Position numbers and translations under genes: made by a program
Shown: positions 38,045 through 46,687 of the stretch, one piece after another
Layout: each line of letters opens with the position of its first letter
How positions within the stretch are numbered: the first letter of the stretch is position 1
Origin: Sulfitobacter sabulilitoris
Lineage (GTDB): Bacteria > Pseudomonadota > Alphaproteobacteria > Rhodobacterales > Rhodobacteraceae
Direction: 5' to 3'
NCBI RefSeq assembly: GCF_005887615.1
Contig: NZ_VANS01000001.1
Location: 669,415-733,414 of the forward strand
Length of the DNA stretch: 64,000 bases
Notes under the pieces: generated by a model
The model's input: the letters and a program-made list of their open reading frames with translations, nothing else
Told to the model about the DNA's origin: nothing
Databases searched by the model: none

Positions 38045-39559
38045 ATGAACGCAGCGCAATCCAGTGGGGTCTTCGGCCTCGGCCCGACCGGCTTGGTCGT
38101 GCTGGCGGTGATCGTCCTCGCGGCGGCAGGCTTCGTGCTCGCGCGGGCCCGTGCGATGGCCTCGGCGGGCGGCGATGCGCGGCGGCTGCATTCCCTGCCG
38201 AACTACTATGGCTACAACGCCGCGATGATGATCGCCGTGCCGGCGCTCGGCGTTCTGGTCATCTGGCTGCTGGCGCAACCGGCGCTGGTGCAGAACGCCG
38301 TGCTTGACCTGATCCCGCAACGCGCCATCGCCGAAGGATCGTCGATCAACCTGGTGATGAGCGATGTGCGCCGCCTGGCCGAAGGGCTGGACGTGGCCGT
38401 CGCCGCCGGCGCGCTGAGCGCGGACGAGGCCGCCGATATCGTCGCGACAGGCACCGACATCCGCGCGGTGCTGGGCAATGTCGGGGTGGCGCTCGGCTCT
38501 GACGTGGACCCTGAAATCCTTGCTGCCGCGCAGGAATACCGCAGTCTCAGCCGGCTGTGGTCCTGGGTCATGGTGGCGGTGGTCTTGTCGCTGGCGCTGG
38601 CGGGGATGGCGATCGCCCTGCGCAGCGCGCGCGCCGGTTTTCGCGCCCGCAACGCGGTGGAACGCGGCGTGCTGTGGCTTTTGATCCTTGCCGCGTCGCT
38701 GGCGATCCTGACCACCGTTGGCATCGTGCTGTCGATGCTGTTCGAGACGGTCAACTTCTTTTCCCTGCACCCCTGGCAGGACTTCTTCCTGGGCACCACA
38801 TGGGCGCCGAACTTTCGCGGCAATAGCGAATTGTCGATCCTGCCGCTTCTGTGGGGCACGCTCTACATCGCGTTCATCGCCCTTGTGGTGGCGGTGCCGA
38901 TCGGCCTCTTTGCCGCGATCTACCTGTCGGAATATGCCGGTCCGCGCCTGCGGTCGGTGGCCAAGCCGCTGCTGGAAATTCTCGCCGGGATCCCGACCAT
39001 CGTCTATGGCCTGTTCGCGCTGCTGACCGTGGGTCCGGCGCTGGTGACGCTTTTCGGCCGCGGCGAAGAGGGGCTCTTGGGACTGACCTGGATGACCGGC
39101 GCCACATCGGTGCTGACCGCGGGTCTGGTGATGGGGATCATGCTGATCCCCTTCGTGTCGTCGCTGTCGGACGACATCATCAACGCGGTGCCGCAAAGCC
39201 TGCGCGACGGGTCGTTCGGCCTGGGCGCCACCCATTCCGAGACGATCCGCCAGGTGGTGCTGCCCGCCGCGCTGCCCGGTATCGTGGGCGCCGTGCTGCT
39301 GGCCGCCAGCCGCGCCATCGGCGAGACCATGATCGTGGTGCTGGGCGCGGGCGCCATCGCCAAGATATCGGCCAATCCGCTCGAGGCGATGACCACCATC
39401 ACCACCCGCATCGTCAGCCAGCTGACCGGTGACACGGATTTTGCCAGCCCCGAAACGCTGGTGGCCTTCGCGCTTGGCCTCACGCTCTTTGTTCTGACGC
39501 TGGGGCTGAATGTGCTGGCGCTTTATATCGTGCGAACCTACCGGGAGCAGTACGAATGA
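38045..39559 (+). CDS. pstC: phosphate ABC transporter permease PstC
   Basis: A 504-residue permease, much longer than enteric PstC (about 320). The extra part is N-terminal: two or three hydrophobic segments and a long soluble loop (about residues 80-170). The conserved transporter core begins near TVNFFSLHPWQDFFLGTTWAP and includes LLEILAGIPTIVYGLFAL, PFVSSLSDDIINAVPQSLRDGSFGLGATHSETI (EAA loop) and IVGAVLLAASRAIGETM. Overlaps pstA by ATGA. Confidence 0.93.
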   Translation: MNAAQSSGVFGLGPTGLVVLAVIVLAAAGFVLARARAMASAGGDARRLHSLPNYYGYNAAMMIAVPALGVLVIWLLAQPALVQNAVLDLIPQRAIAEGSSINLVMSDVRRLAEGLDVAVAAGALSADEAADIVATGTDIRAVLGNVGVALGSDVDPEILAAAQEYRSLSRLWSWVMVAVVLSLALAGMAIALRSARAGFRARNAVERGVLWLLILAASLAILTTVGIVLSMLFETVNFFSLHPWQDFFLGTTWAPNFRGNSELSILPLLWGTLYIAFIALVVAVPIGLFAAIYLSEYAGPRLRSVAKPLLEILAGIPTIVYGLFALLTVGPALVTLFGRGEEGLLGLTWMTGATSVLTAGLVMGIMLIPFVSSLSDDIINAVPQSLRDGSFGLGATHSETIRQVVLPAALPGIVGAVLLAASRAIGETMIVVLGAGAIAKISANPLEAMTTITTRIVSQLTGDTDFASPETLVAFALGLTLFVLTLGLNVLALYIVRTYREQYE

Positions 39560-40911
39560 CCGATATGACCAACGCCGCCGCCCCGGCGGCCGCGCCGAAA
39601 TCGTCGCTGTTGCAGCAAGACGCCCGCACCCGCAGACGCAATGCCGCCGAAACCCGGTTCAAGGCCTATGGCATCGCCGCCATTGCCGTGGGCCTCGTGA
39701 TGCTGGCGATCCTGCTGGTCACCATCGTGGGGCGCGGGACCGGCGCCTTCACCCAGACTTTCATCACGCTCGAGGTCGCATTGCCCGCCGACACGCTCGA
39801 CAAGAAGGGCAACCGCGACCCCGAAGAGATGAAGAAGGTCTCGACCTTCGGATACAAGCCGCTGCTGGCGCAGGCCTTCGAGGCCAAGATCGCCGCGACC
39901 GGCGGGCTCGACAGCGATCTCGACCCTAAGAAGATGGCCGGCATCCTGTCCGACAGCGCCCCGGCGCAATTGCGCGACTTCGTGCTGGCCGACCCTTCCG
40001 TGCTGGACCGGACGGTCGCGTTCGAATTTCTCGCCTCCAGCCGCGTCGATGGCTACATGAAAGGCCGCGTAAGCCGCGACAGCATCGCGCAAGACAAGAA
40101 CATCAGCGTGGAACAGCTTGATTTCGTGGACAAACTGATCGCCGAGGGCAGTCTGGAAAAACGCTTCAACCTCGACTTCATCACCGGTTCCGATGCCTCA
40201 GACGCGCGGCCAGAGGCGGCCGGCATGGGCGTCAGCATGGTGGGGTCGTTCTTCATGATGCTGGTGGTGCTGACACTGGCCCTGCCGATCGGGGTTGCGG
40301 CCTCCATCTACCTTGAGGAATTCGCACCGAAAAACTGGATCACCGACGTCATCGAAGTCAATATCTCGAACCTCGCCGCCGTGCCGTCGATCGTGTTCGG
40401 CATCCTCGGCCTTGCGGTGTTCATCAACTACATGCACCTGCCCAATTCGGCCCCGCTGGTCGGCGGTCTGGTCCTGACGCTGATGACGCTGCCGACGATC
40501 ATCATCTCGACCCGGGCCTCGCTGAAATCGGTGCCGCCGTCGATTCGCGACGCGGCGCTCGGGGTCGGCGCATCCAAGATGCAGTCGGTGTTCCATCATG
40601 TGCTGCCGCTGGCCGCGCCGGGCATCCTGACCGGCACGATCATCGGGCTGGCGCAGGCGCTTGGCGAAACCGCGCCGCTGCTGCTCATCGGGATGGTGGG
40701 CTTCATCGCCTCGAACCCGCCCGACAGCATCGCCTCGGGCCTGCTGGATCCGAACTCGGCCATGCCCGCGCAGATCTATGAATGGGCGAAACGCGCCGAT
40801 CCCGCGTTCTATGAACGCGCCTGGGGCGGCATCATCATCCTGCTGGTGTTTCTGGTCACGATGAACACCATCGCGGTACTTCTGCGCCGCCGCTTTGAAC
40901 GCCGCTGGTAA
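39556..40911 (+). CDS. pstA: phosphate ABC transporter permease PstA
   Basis: A 451-residue permease, longer than enteric PstA because of an N-terminal soluble domain (about residues 60-210, the DUF3333 region typical of alphaproteobacteria) after the first membrane span. The core holds EVNISNLAAVPSIVFGILGLAVF, IISTRASLKSVPPSIRDAALGVGASKMQ (EAA loop) and GLAQALGETAPLLLIGMVGF. Paired with PstC; overlap of four bases. Confidence 0.94.
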   Translation: MTDMTNAAAPAAAPKSSLLQQDARTRRRNAAETRFKAYGIAAIAVGLVMLAILLVTIVGRGTGAFTQTFITLEVALPADTLDKKGNRDPEEMKKVSTFGYKPLLAQAFEAKIAATGGLDSDLDPKKMAGILSDSAPAQLRDFVLADPSVLDRTVAFEFLASSRVDGYMKGRVSRDSIAQDKNISVEQLDFVDKLIAEGSLEKRFNLDFITGSDASDARPEAAGMGVSMVGSFFMMLVVLTLALPIGVAASIYLEEFAPKNWITDVIEVNISNLAAVPSIVFGILGLAVFINYMHLPNSAPLVGGLVLTLMTLPTIIISTRASLKSVPPSIRDAALGVGASKMQSVFHHVLPLAAPGILTGTIIGLAQALGETAPLLLIGMVGFIASNPPDSIASGLLDPNSAMPAQIYEWAKRADPAFYERAWGGIIILLVFLVTMNTIAVLLRRRFERRW

Positions 40912-40926
40912 AAGGGGTAGACCGCA

Positions 40927-41724
40927 ATGAATGACATGAGACTATCGGAGAGAGCCGTGGACGCCCAGAACATCAAGATCGCGGCCCGCAACGTGCAGGT
41001 CTATTACGGCGACAACCACGCCATCAAGGACGTCAGCGTCGACATAGAGGACAAGACCGTGACCGCCTTCATCGGGCCGTCGGGCTGTGGCAAGTCGACC
41101 TTTCTGCGCTGCATCAACCGGATGAACGACACCATCGACATCTGCCGCGTCGAGGGCGACATCCTGATCGATGGCGAGGACATCTATGACCGCGAGGTCG
41201 ATCCGGTGCAGTTGCGCGCCAAGGTGGGGATGGTGTTCCAGAAACCCAACCCCTTCCCGAAGTCGATCTATGACAACGTGGCCTACGGCCCGCGCATCCA
41301 CGGGCTGTCGCGCGGCAAATCCGACCTGGATGACATCGTGGAGCGCGCCCTGCGCCGCGCCGCCATCTGGGACGAGGTCAAAGACCGCCTGAGCGCGCCC
41401 GGCACCGGCCTGTCGGGGGGGCAACAGCAGCGCCTGTGCATCGCGCGCGCCGTGGCCACCGAACCCGAGGTCCTGCTGATGGACGAACCATGCTCGGCGC
41501 TCGACCCGATCGCCACTGCGCAGGTCGAGGAACTGATCGACGAGTTGCGGCAGAACTATTCGGTCGTGATCGTCACCCATTCGATGCAGCAGGCCGCGCG
41601 CGTCAGCCAGAAGACCGCGTTTTTCCACCTTGGGCACCTCGTCGAATACGGCGAGACGGGCCATATATTCACCAACCCCGAAGACCCCCGCACCGAAAGC
41701 TACATCACCGGCCGGATAGGATAA
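40927..41724 (+). CDS. pstB: phosphate ABC transporter ATPase PstB
   Basis: A 265-residue ATPase: Walker [11 protein letters not shown], PstB-specific RCINRMND, signature [14 protein letters not shown] and Walker [14 protein letters not shown]. The ATG at 40927 follows AAAGGGG. It energises phosphate import and, with PhoU, reports transport activity to PhoR. Confidence 0.97.
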   Translation: MNDMRLSERAVDAQNIKIAARNVQVYYGDNHAIKDVSVDIEDKTVTAFIGPSGCGKSTFLRCINRMNDTIDICRVEGDILIDGEDIYDREVDPVQLRAKVGMVFQKPNPFPKSIYDNVAYGPRIHGLSRGKSDLDDIVERALRRAAIWDEVKDRLSAPGTGLSGGQQQRLCIARAVATEPEVLLMDEPCSALDPIATAQVEELIDELRQNYSVVIVTHSMQQAARVSQKTAFFHLGHLVEYGETGHIFTNPEDPRTESYITGRIG

Positions 41725-41729
41725 GACCC

Positions 41730-42431
41730 ATGCAGGACCAACATATTGCTTCCGCCTTTGACCGTGACCTCGAGGCGATCCAGGCGCAGATCATGAAAAT
41801 GGGCGGCCTTGTCGAAGACGCGATCCGAAATGGCGCCAAGTCGCTGGATACGCGCGACGAGGAACTGGCCGATCAGGTGCGCCGCGGCGACCGGGTGATC
41901 GACGACCTCGAAGAGTTGATCAACGAGGAAGCCGCCCGCGTCATCGCCCTGCGCGCGCCCACCGCCCGCGACCTGCGCCTGATCCTGAGCGTCATCAAGA
42001 TCAGCGCCAACCTCGAGCGGATCGGCGACTATGCGAAGAACATGGCCAAGCGCACCGGCGTTCTGGCCCAGATGGCGCCGGTCAGCGACAGCGCGGGCGC
42101 CCTGCGCCGCATGGCGCGCGAGGTCGAGAAGATGCTGAAGGATGCGCTTGACGCCTATATCCAGCGCGACGCGGAACTGGCGCTTGACGTAATCAACCGC
42201 GACACGGATGTGGACCAGATGTACAATGCGCTGTTCCGTGAATTTCTGACCTTCATGATGGAGGATCCGCGCAACATCACCGCCTGCATGCACCTGCATT
42301 TCATCGCAAAGAACGTTGAGCGGATGGGCGATCACGTCACCTCGATCGCCGAACAGGTGGTGTACCTGGTGACCGGGATGCACCCCGAGGATGCCAGGCC
42401 CAAGGCCGACAAGACCTCTGTCAAAGCCTGA
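41730..42431 (+). CDS. phoU: phosphate signalling protein PhoU
   Basis: A 233-residue all-helical protein with two PhoU domains; the metal-binding motifs appear as NLERIGDYAKNMAKR and NVERMGDHVTSIAEQ. It links PstB activity to PhoR and restrains PhoB when phosphate is plentiful. Begins five bases after the pstB stop. Confidence 0.96.
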   Translation: MQDQHIASAFDRDLEAIQAQIMKMGGLVEDAIRNGAKSLDTRDEELADQVRRGDRVIDDLEELINEEAARVIALRAPTARDLRLILSVIKISANLERIGDYAKNMAKRTGVLAQMAPVSDSAGALRRMAREVEKMLKDALDAYIQRDAELALDVINRDTDVDQMYNALFREFLTFMMEDPRNITACMHLHFIAKNVERMGDHVTSIAEQVVYLVTGMHPEDARPKADKTSVKA

Positions 42432-42444
42432 AGGAGCGCGCATC

Positions 42445-43134
42445 ATGCCAGCCGATCAACCGCGCGTTCTGGTGGTCGAGGACGAGCCCGCGCAGCGCGA
42501 GGTGCTGGCCTACAACCTGGAAGCGGAAGGCTTCGCGGTGAGCCGCGCGGTGGACGGCGAGGAAGCGCTGCTGCTGGTCGAGGAGGTCGCCCCCGACATC
42601 ATCGTGCTGGACTGGATGATGCCCAAGCTCAGCGGGATAGAGGTCTGCCGCCGGCTGAAGATCCGGAGCGAGACGCGCGACATCCCCGTCATCATGCTGT
42701 CGGCGCGATCCGAGGACGTGGACCGCGTGCGCGGTCTCGAGACCGGGGCGGACGACTATGTGGTCAAACCCTATTCGGTGATCGAACTGATGGCGCGGGT
42801 GCGCGGCCAGTTGCGCCGCGTGCGTCCGGCGGCGGCGGGCGAGCGTCTGGAATACCAGGATATCGTGCTCGACGCGACCAGCCACCGGGTCAACCGCGGC
42901 GAGCACGAGCTGAAGCTGGGACCGACGGAGTTCCGGCTGCTGTCGACCTTCATGGAAAAGCCGGGCCGCGTGTTTTCGCGCGATCAACTGCTGGACCTGG
43001 TCTGGGGCCGCGACATCTATGTCGATACCCGTACCGTGGATGTGCATATCGGACGGCTGCGCAAGGCCTTGACCCAATACGGCGGATCGGACCCGCTGCG
43101 CACCGTGCGCGGTGCCGGATACGCGCTGGGATAG
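42445..43134 (+). CDS. phoB: phosphate regulon response regulator PhoB
   Basis: A 229-residue OmpR-type regulator: receiver domain with the phosphorylation site D56 (DIIVLDWMMP), VDGEEALLLVEE and KPYSVIEL lysine; winged-helix domain from about residue 130 (LGPTEFRLLSTFMEKPGRVFSRDQLLDLVWG and RTVDVHIGRLRKAL). Start at ATG 42445 after AAGGAG. Binds the Pho box at 36778-36805. Confidence 0.96.
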   Translation: MPADQPRVLVVEDEPAQREVLAYNLEAEGFAVSRAVDGEEALLLVEEVAPDIIVLDWMMPKLSGIEVCRRLKIRSETRDIPVIMLSARSEDVDRVRGLETGADDYVVKPYSVIELMARVRGQLRRVRPAAAGERLEYQDIVLDATSHRVNRGEHELKLGPTEFRLLSTFMEKPGRVFSRDQLLDLVWGRDIYVDTRTVDVHIGRLRKALTQYGGSDPLRTVRGAGYALG

Positions 43135-43212
43135 CCGGCCCGCGCTGCGGAATTTTTGAGACGTCCGGTCCGTTTCCTTTGCAGGAGAACGATCAGGCGG
43201 CGCCGGGAAGCG

Positions 43213-44226
43213 CTAGAAGATCGCCATGTAGCGGATGATGATCGGCGTCAGCGTGATCAGGAACAGCGCGGGCAGCATCATCATCGACATCACCGCCGAC
43301 ATATGCACCGGCAACTTGTTGGCCTTTTCCTGCGCCGCCAGCTCGCGGTTTTCGCGCATTTCCTTGGCATAGACCCGCAATGCCGTCGTCAGGCTGGTGC
43401 CGAATTGCAGCGATTGCGCGACCACGGTGACGAAAGACACCGCCTCGGGGATACCCATGCGGCGCGCCATGTCCTCCATCGCCTGATTGCGGTCGCGCCC
43501 GGCCTGAATCTCGTGCTGGACCAGCAGCATTTCATACGCGATCTCGGGCGAGACGCGGCCGATCTCGGTGCCGACACGCGCCAGCGCGGCGTCAAAGCCA
43601 AGCCCGGATTCGACCGATATCTGCAACAGGTCCAGCGCGTTGGGAAACCCCTGACGGATTTTGTCGCGCCGGTTCGACACGCGCGATTTCAGCCAATACG
43701 CAGGGCCATAGAACCCGACCGCCGCCCCAACGGCGCAGATTTGAAACCGGCCCAAAAGCGAGATCGTATCAAGCCGGTCCGAAAGCACCTGCGGAAGCGC
43801 GTCCAGCCCCGCCAGAACCACCCACAGTCCCATCAGCATCGGCACCGCGCCCATCAGCGCCAATCGCACCAGGAAGAAGTCGCGCACCGCGTTCACGCCC
43901 TCGAACCCGATCGAGCCAAGCTGGTATTGCGTCTCGAGGAGCTGCTCTTGGTTGCTTGGAACGAGAGATTTCATCCACCCCGTGGGCCGCACCCCCTGCG
44001 CCTTGGTGATCTGCAGATTGCTGCCACCACCGGACCGGGCAGTGGCGGAGACCGACCCGGTTCCCGCGGACAACGCCCGGATACGGGCCGCAGCGCGGTC
44101 CTTCATCGTGACCAGCCCAAAGACCCCCAACGTGATCATCAGCAGCGAAAAGGCGATGGCGTAGTAGAGCATGTCGGCCTGGGCCGCCTCTATCACAAAG
44201 CCGAATTTGTCGAACATATCACTCAT
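43213..44226 (-). CDS. tadC: Tad pilus membrane protein TadC
   Basis: A 337-residue type II secretion F-domain protein: N-terminal membrane span (ADMLYYAIAFSLLMITLGVFGL), a central F domain (NALDLLQISVESGLGFDAALARV, IPEAVSFVTVVAQSLQFGTSL) and C-terminal spans. It forms the inner membrane platform of the Flp pilus with TadB. The start at 44226 (MSDMFDK) follows GAGGA. Last gene of the leftward tad unit here, convergent with phoB. Confidence 0.93.
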   Translation of the reverse strand: MSDMFDKFGFVIEAAQADMLYYAIAFSLLMITLGVFGLVTMKDRAAARIRALSAGTGSVSATARSGGGSNLQITKAQGVRPTGWMKSLVPSNQEQLLETQYQLGSIGFEGVNAVRDFFLVRLALMGAVPMLMGLWVVLAGLDALPQVLSDRLDTISLLGRFQICAVGAAVGFYGPAYWLKSRVSNRRDKIRQGFPNALDLLQISVESGLGFDAALARVGTEIGRVSPEIAYEMLLVQHEIQAGRDRNQAMEDMARRMGIPEAVSFVTVVAQSLQFGTSLTTALRVYAKEMRENRELAAQEKANKLPVHMSAVMSMMMLPALFLITLTPIIIRYMAIF

Positions 44227-44233
44227 CCGGTCC

Positions 44234-45217
44234 TCAGATCTTGAAATTGACAAGCTTGCGCAGCGCCAGCGCGTTTCCCACCACCAGCAGAACGATGATC
44301 ACGGCGATCGGTCGAAACAACGGATCATCGCTGACCCCGCCGTAGTAATCCGGCGCCGTGAACGACGTGGTCACGTAGATCCCCACCGGCAGCGCCGACA
44401 GAAGCAACGCCGAAATCCGCCCTTCGGATGAAATCGCCTTCACCCGCCGGCGCATCATGATGCGGTCGCGGATCACCTTGGACAGCACCCCCAGCATGTC
44501 GGCCAGATTGCCGCCCGTGCCATGCTGGATCGAAATCGACACCGACAGGTAATCCATGTCTTCCTGTTTCATCCGGTTGGCCAGATCGTTGAAGGCGTCG
44601 GTCAGATAGTCGCCCGCTGTGATCTGATCGGACAGCATGCGGAATTCCTGGCCGATCGGGTCCGGCATCGTCTTGCCCACCGACCCGATGGTGACGCTGA
44701 CAGGGTGCCCCACGCGCAGTCCGCGCTGCATCAGGTCCAGCGCATCGGGCAATTGATTGGCAAAGGTCTCCACCCGTTTCTTGCGCCGCGCATCGATGAT
44801 CATCAGCGGCAGGCCGAACCCCATCGCCACGGCCCCCGCCAGACCCGGCAGCCCGGCCAGCACCAGCGCCGGGGCCGCAAGCACCAGCGTCAGCACCGCG
44901 CAGCCCAGCAACACCATCGTGGGCGACAGGTAGAGCCCGGCCTGCATCAGCCGCGTGTTCAGCCCGCCGACATAAGGGATGCGGTCGCTCCAGTGATGCG
45001 ATTGCCTGCGGTGCACCAGTTCCTGCAGTTTGGCCTTGTCCGCCGACGGCTCGGCGCTGCCCAGCGCTTGCATCCGCGCGATCCGTTGGCGGTCTTCCCG
45101 GTTGCGCGGCGACAGGACCAGCGTCAGCGCCAAGAGCGCCAGCACGCAGCAGCCCGCGACCGCCAGCCAGAACATCCCGTCAAGATCTTGCGACAGCGTC
45201 GTGTCCATGGCGATCAC
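44234..45217 (-). CDS. tadB: Tad pilus membrane protein TadB
   Basis: A 327-residue F-domain platform protein partner of TadC with QLPDALDLMQRGLRVGHPVSVTI and MDYLSVSISIQHGTGGNLADML. It starts with GTG 45217 overlapping the tadA stop (GTGA); an ATG three codons later (45208) is an alternative. N-terminal and C-terminal membrane spans are clear. Confidence 0.93.
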   Translation of the reverse strand: MIAMDTTLSQDLDGMFWLAVAGCCVLALLALTLVLSPRNREDRQRIARMQALGSAEPSADKAKLQELVHRRQSHHWSDRIPYVGGLNTRLMQAGLYLSPTMVLLGCAVLTLVLAAPALVLAGLPGLAGAVAMGFGLPLMIIDARRKKRVETFANQLPDALDLMQRGLRVGHPVSVTIGSVGKTMPDPIGQEFRMLSDQITAGDYLTDAFNDLANRMKQEDMDYLSVSISIQHGTGGNLADMLGVLSKVIRDRIMMRRRVKAISSEGRISALLLSALPVGIYVTTSFTAPDYYGGVSDDPLFRPIAVIIVLLVVGNALALRKLVNFKI

Positions 45218-46671
45218 CCGCCCGTCGCCTGAAAGCAGTCCGCAGCAAGATCGAACCCCGATGCGCGGATCTGCTCATAGCATTTCGGGCGGATGCCCGT
45301 CGGCGCCATGACGCCGATCACGTTGCCGTTTTCATCCACACCCGTCTTCTTGAAGGTGAAGATATCCTGCATCATCACCGTCTCGCCTTCGAGACCGACG
45401 ATTTCGGAAATGCTCATCACCTTGCGGCTGCCATCGGCCAACCGGTTCAACTGTACCACGATCTGAATGCCCGCCGACACCTGCGCGCGGATCGCGGACA
45501 TCGGGAAATCCGAACCGATCATCGACACCATCTGTTCCAACCGGCCAATGGCGTCGCGCGCGGTGTTGGCGTGGATCGTGGTCATCGACCCGTCGTGGCC
45601 GGTGTTCATCGCCTGCAGCATGTCAAAGGCTTCCGATCCGCGCACCTCTCCCACCACGATGCGGTCGGGACGCATCCGCAGCGCGTTGACCACCAGGTCG
45701 TGCTGGGTGATCCGACCGGTGCCTTCGGCATTGGCCGGGCGCGTCTCAAGGCGCACGACGTGATCTTGTTGCAACTGCAACTCCGCCGCGTCCTCGATCG
45801 TGACCATCCGGTGACGCGGATCGATGAAGCCCGACATCGCGTTCAGCATTGTGGTCTTGCCCGACCCCGTGCCGCCGGAAATCAGCGCATTCAGGCGCGC
45901 GTGGACCACCGCGTTCAGAAACTTGCCCGCCTGCGGCGACAGGGCGCCGAATTCGACCAGCTTTTCCATTTTCAGCGGCTTTTTGGAGAACTTCCGGATC
46001 GACAGGCTGGGCCCGTCGATGGCGCAGGGCCGGATGATCGCGTTGACGCGGCTGCCATCCTCCAGCCTGGCATCGACCCAGGGTTGGGATTCGTCGATGC
46101 GGCGGCCTACGCGGCTGACGATCTTGTCGATGATCCGCAACAGGTGGCGTTCGTCGCGAAACCGCACGGTCGTCCGCTCCAGCAATCCGCCCCGCTCGAC
46201 GTAGACCTTTTCGAAGGAGTTCACCAGAATGTCCGAGATCGAGGCGTCGGCCAGCAGCGGCTCCAACGGCCCGAGACCCAGAACCTCGTCCATGAGCTCA
46301 TCCACGATGCGGTTGAAATCGTGCCGCGGTATGACGTGGCCAACATCCTGCATGTGGGTCGCGGCGAGCGACGCGATTTCGCGGCGCAATTCCGATTTCT
46401 GCACCTTGTCCACGACGGCAAGGTTCAATTGGTCCAGCAGTTTTTCGTGCAGCTCGGCCTTGAGCGCCAGATTCTGATCGCCGTCTTGGCGCGCTGCGTC
46501 AGGCGTCGGGCCGGCCATCGGGCGGGCGGCCACCGGGGCCGGAGCGCTGGTCACGTCGAAATGGCCCTGCGCGGCGTCGTGGGGCTGCTGGTCGGCTGGC
46601 ATCAACGATACCACGTTCGATCCAGCGGCAGGGGCGGAGACGGGCTTGGAACTGTGAAAACTCTTGAACAT
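45214..46671 (-). CDS. tadA: Tad pilus assembly ATPase TadA/CpaF
   Basis: A 485-residue secretion ATPase that drives Flp pilus assembly. N-terminal 90 residues are Pro/Ala/Gln-rich; then the helical N-domain (HEKLLDQLNLAVVDKVQ) and the core with Walker A ISGGTGSGKTT, the Asp box, Walker B and VGEVRGSEAFDMLQAMNTGHDGSMTTIHANT. Sits 16 bases after tadZ. Confidence 0.95.
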   Translation of the reverse strand: MFKSFHSSKPVSAPAAGSNVVSLMPADQQPHDAAQGHFDVTSAPAPVAARPMAGPTPDAARQDGDQNLALKAELHEKLLDQLNLAVVDKVQKSELRREIASLAATHMQDVGHVIPRHDFNRIVDELMDEVLGLGPLEPLLADASISDILVNSFEKVYVERGGLLERTTVRFRDERHLLRIIDKIVSRVGRRIDESQPWVDARLEDGSRVNAIIRPCAIDGPSLSIRKFSKKPLKMEKLVEFGALSPQAGKFLNAVVHARLNALISGGTGSGKTTMLNAMSGFIDPRHRMVTIEDAAELQLQQDHVVRLETRPANAEGTGRITQHDLVVNALRMRPDRIVVGEVRGSEAFDMLQAMNTGHDGSMTTIHANTARDAIGRLEQMVSMIGSDFPMSAIRAQVSAGIQIVVQLNRLADGSRKVMSISEIVGLEGETVMMQDIFTFKKTGVDENGNVIGVMAPTGIRPKCYEQIRASGFDLAADCFQATGG

Positions 46672-46687
46672 GATCTGGGGTGGTCCT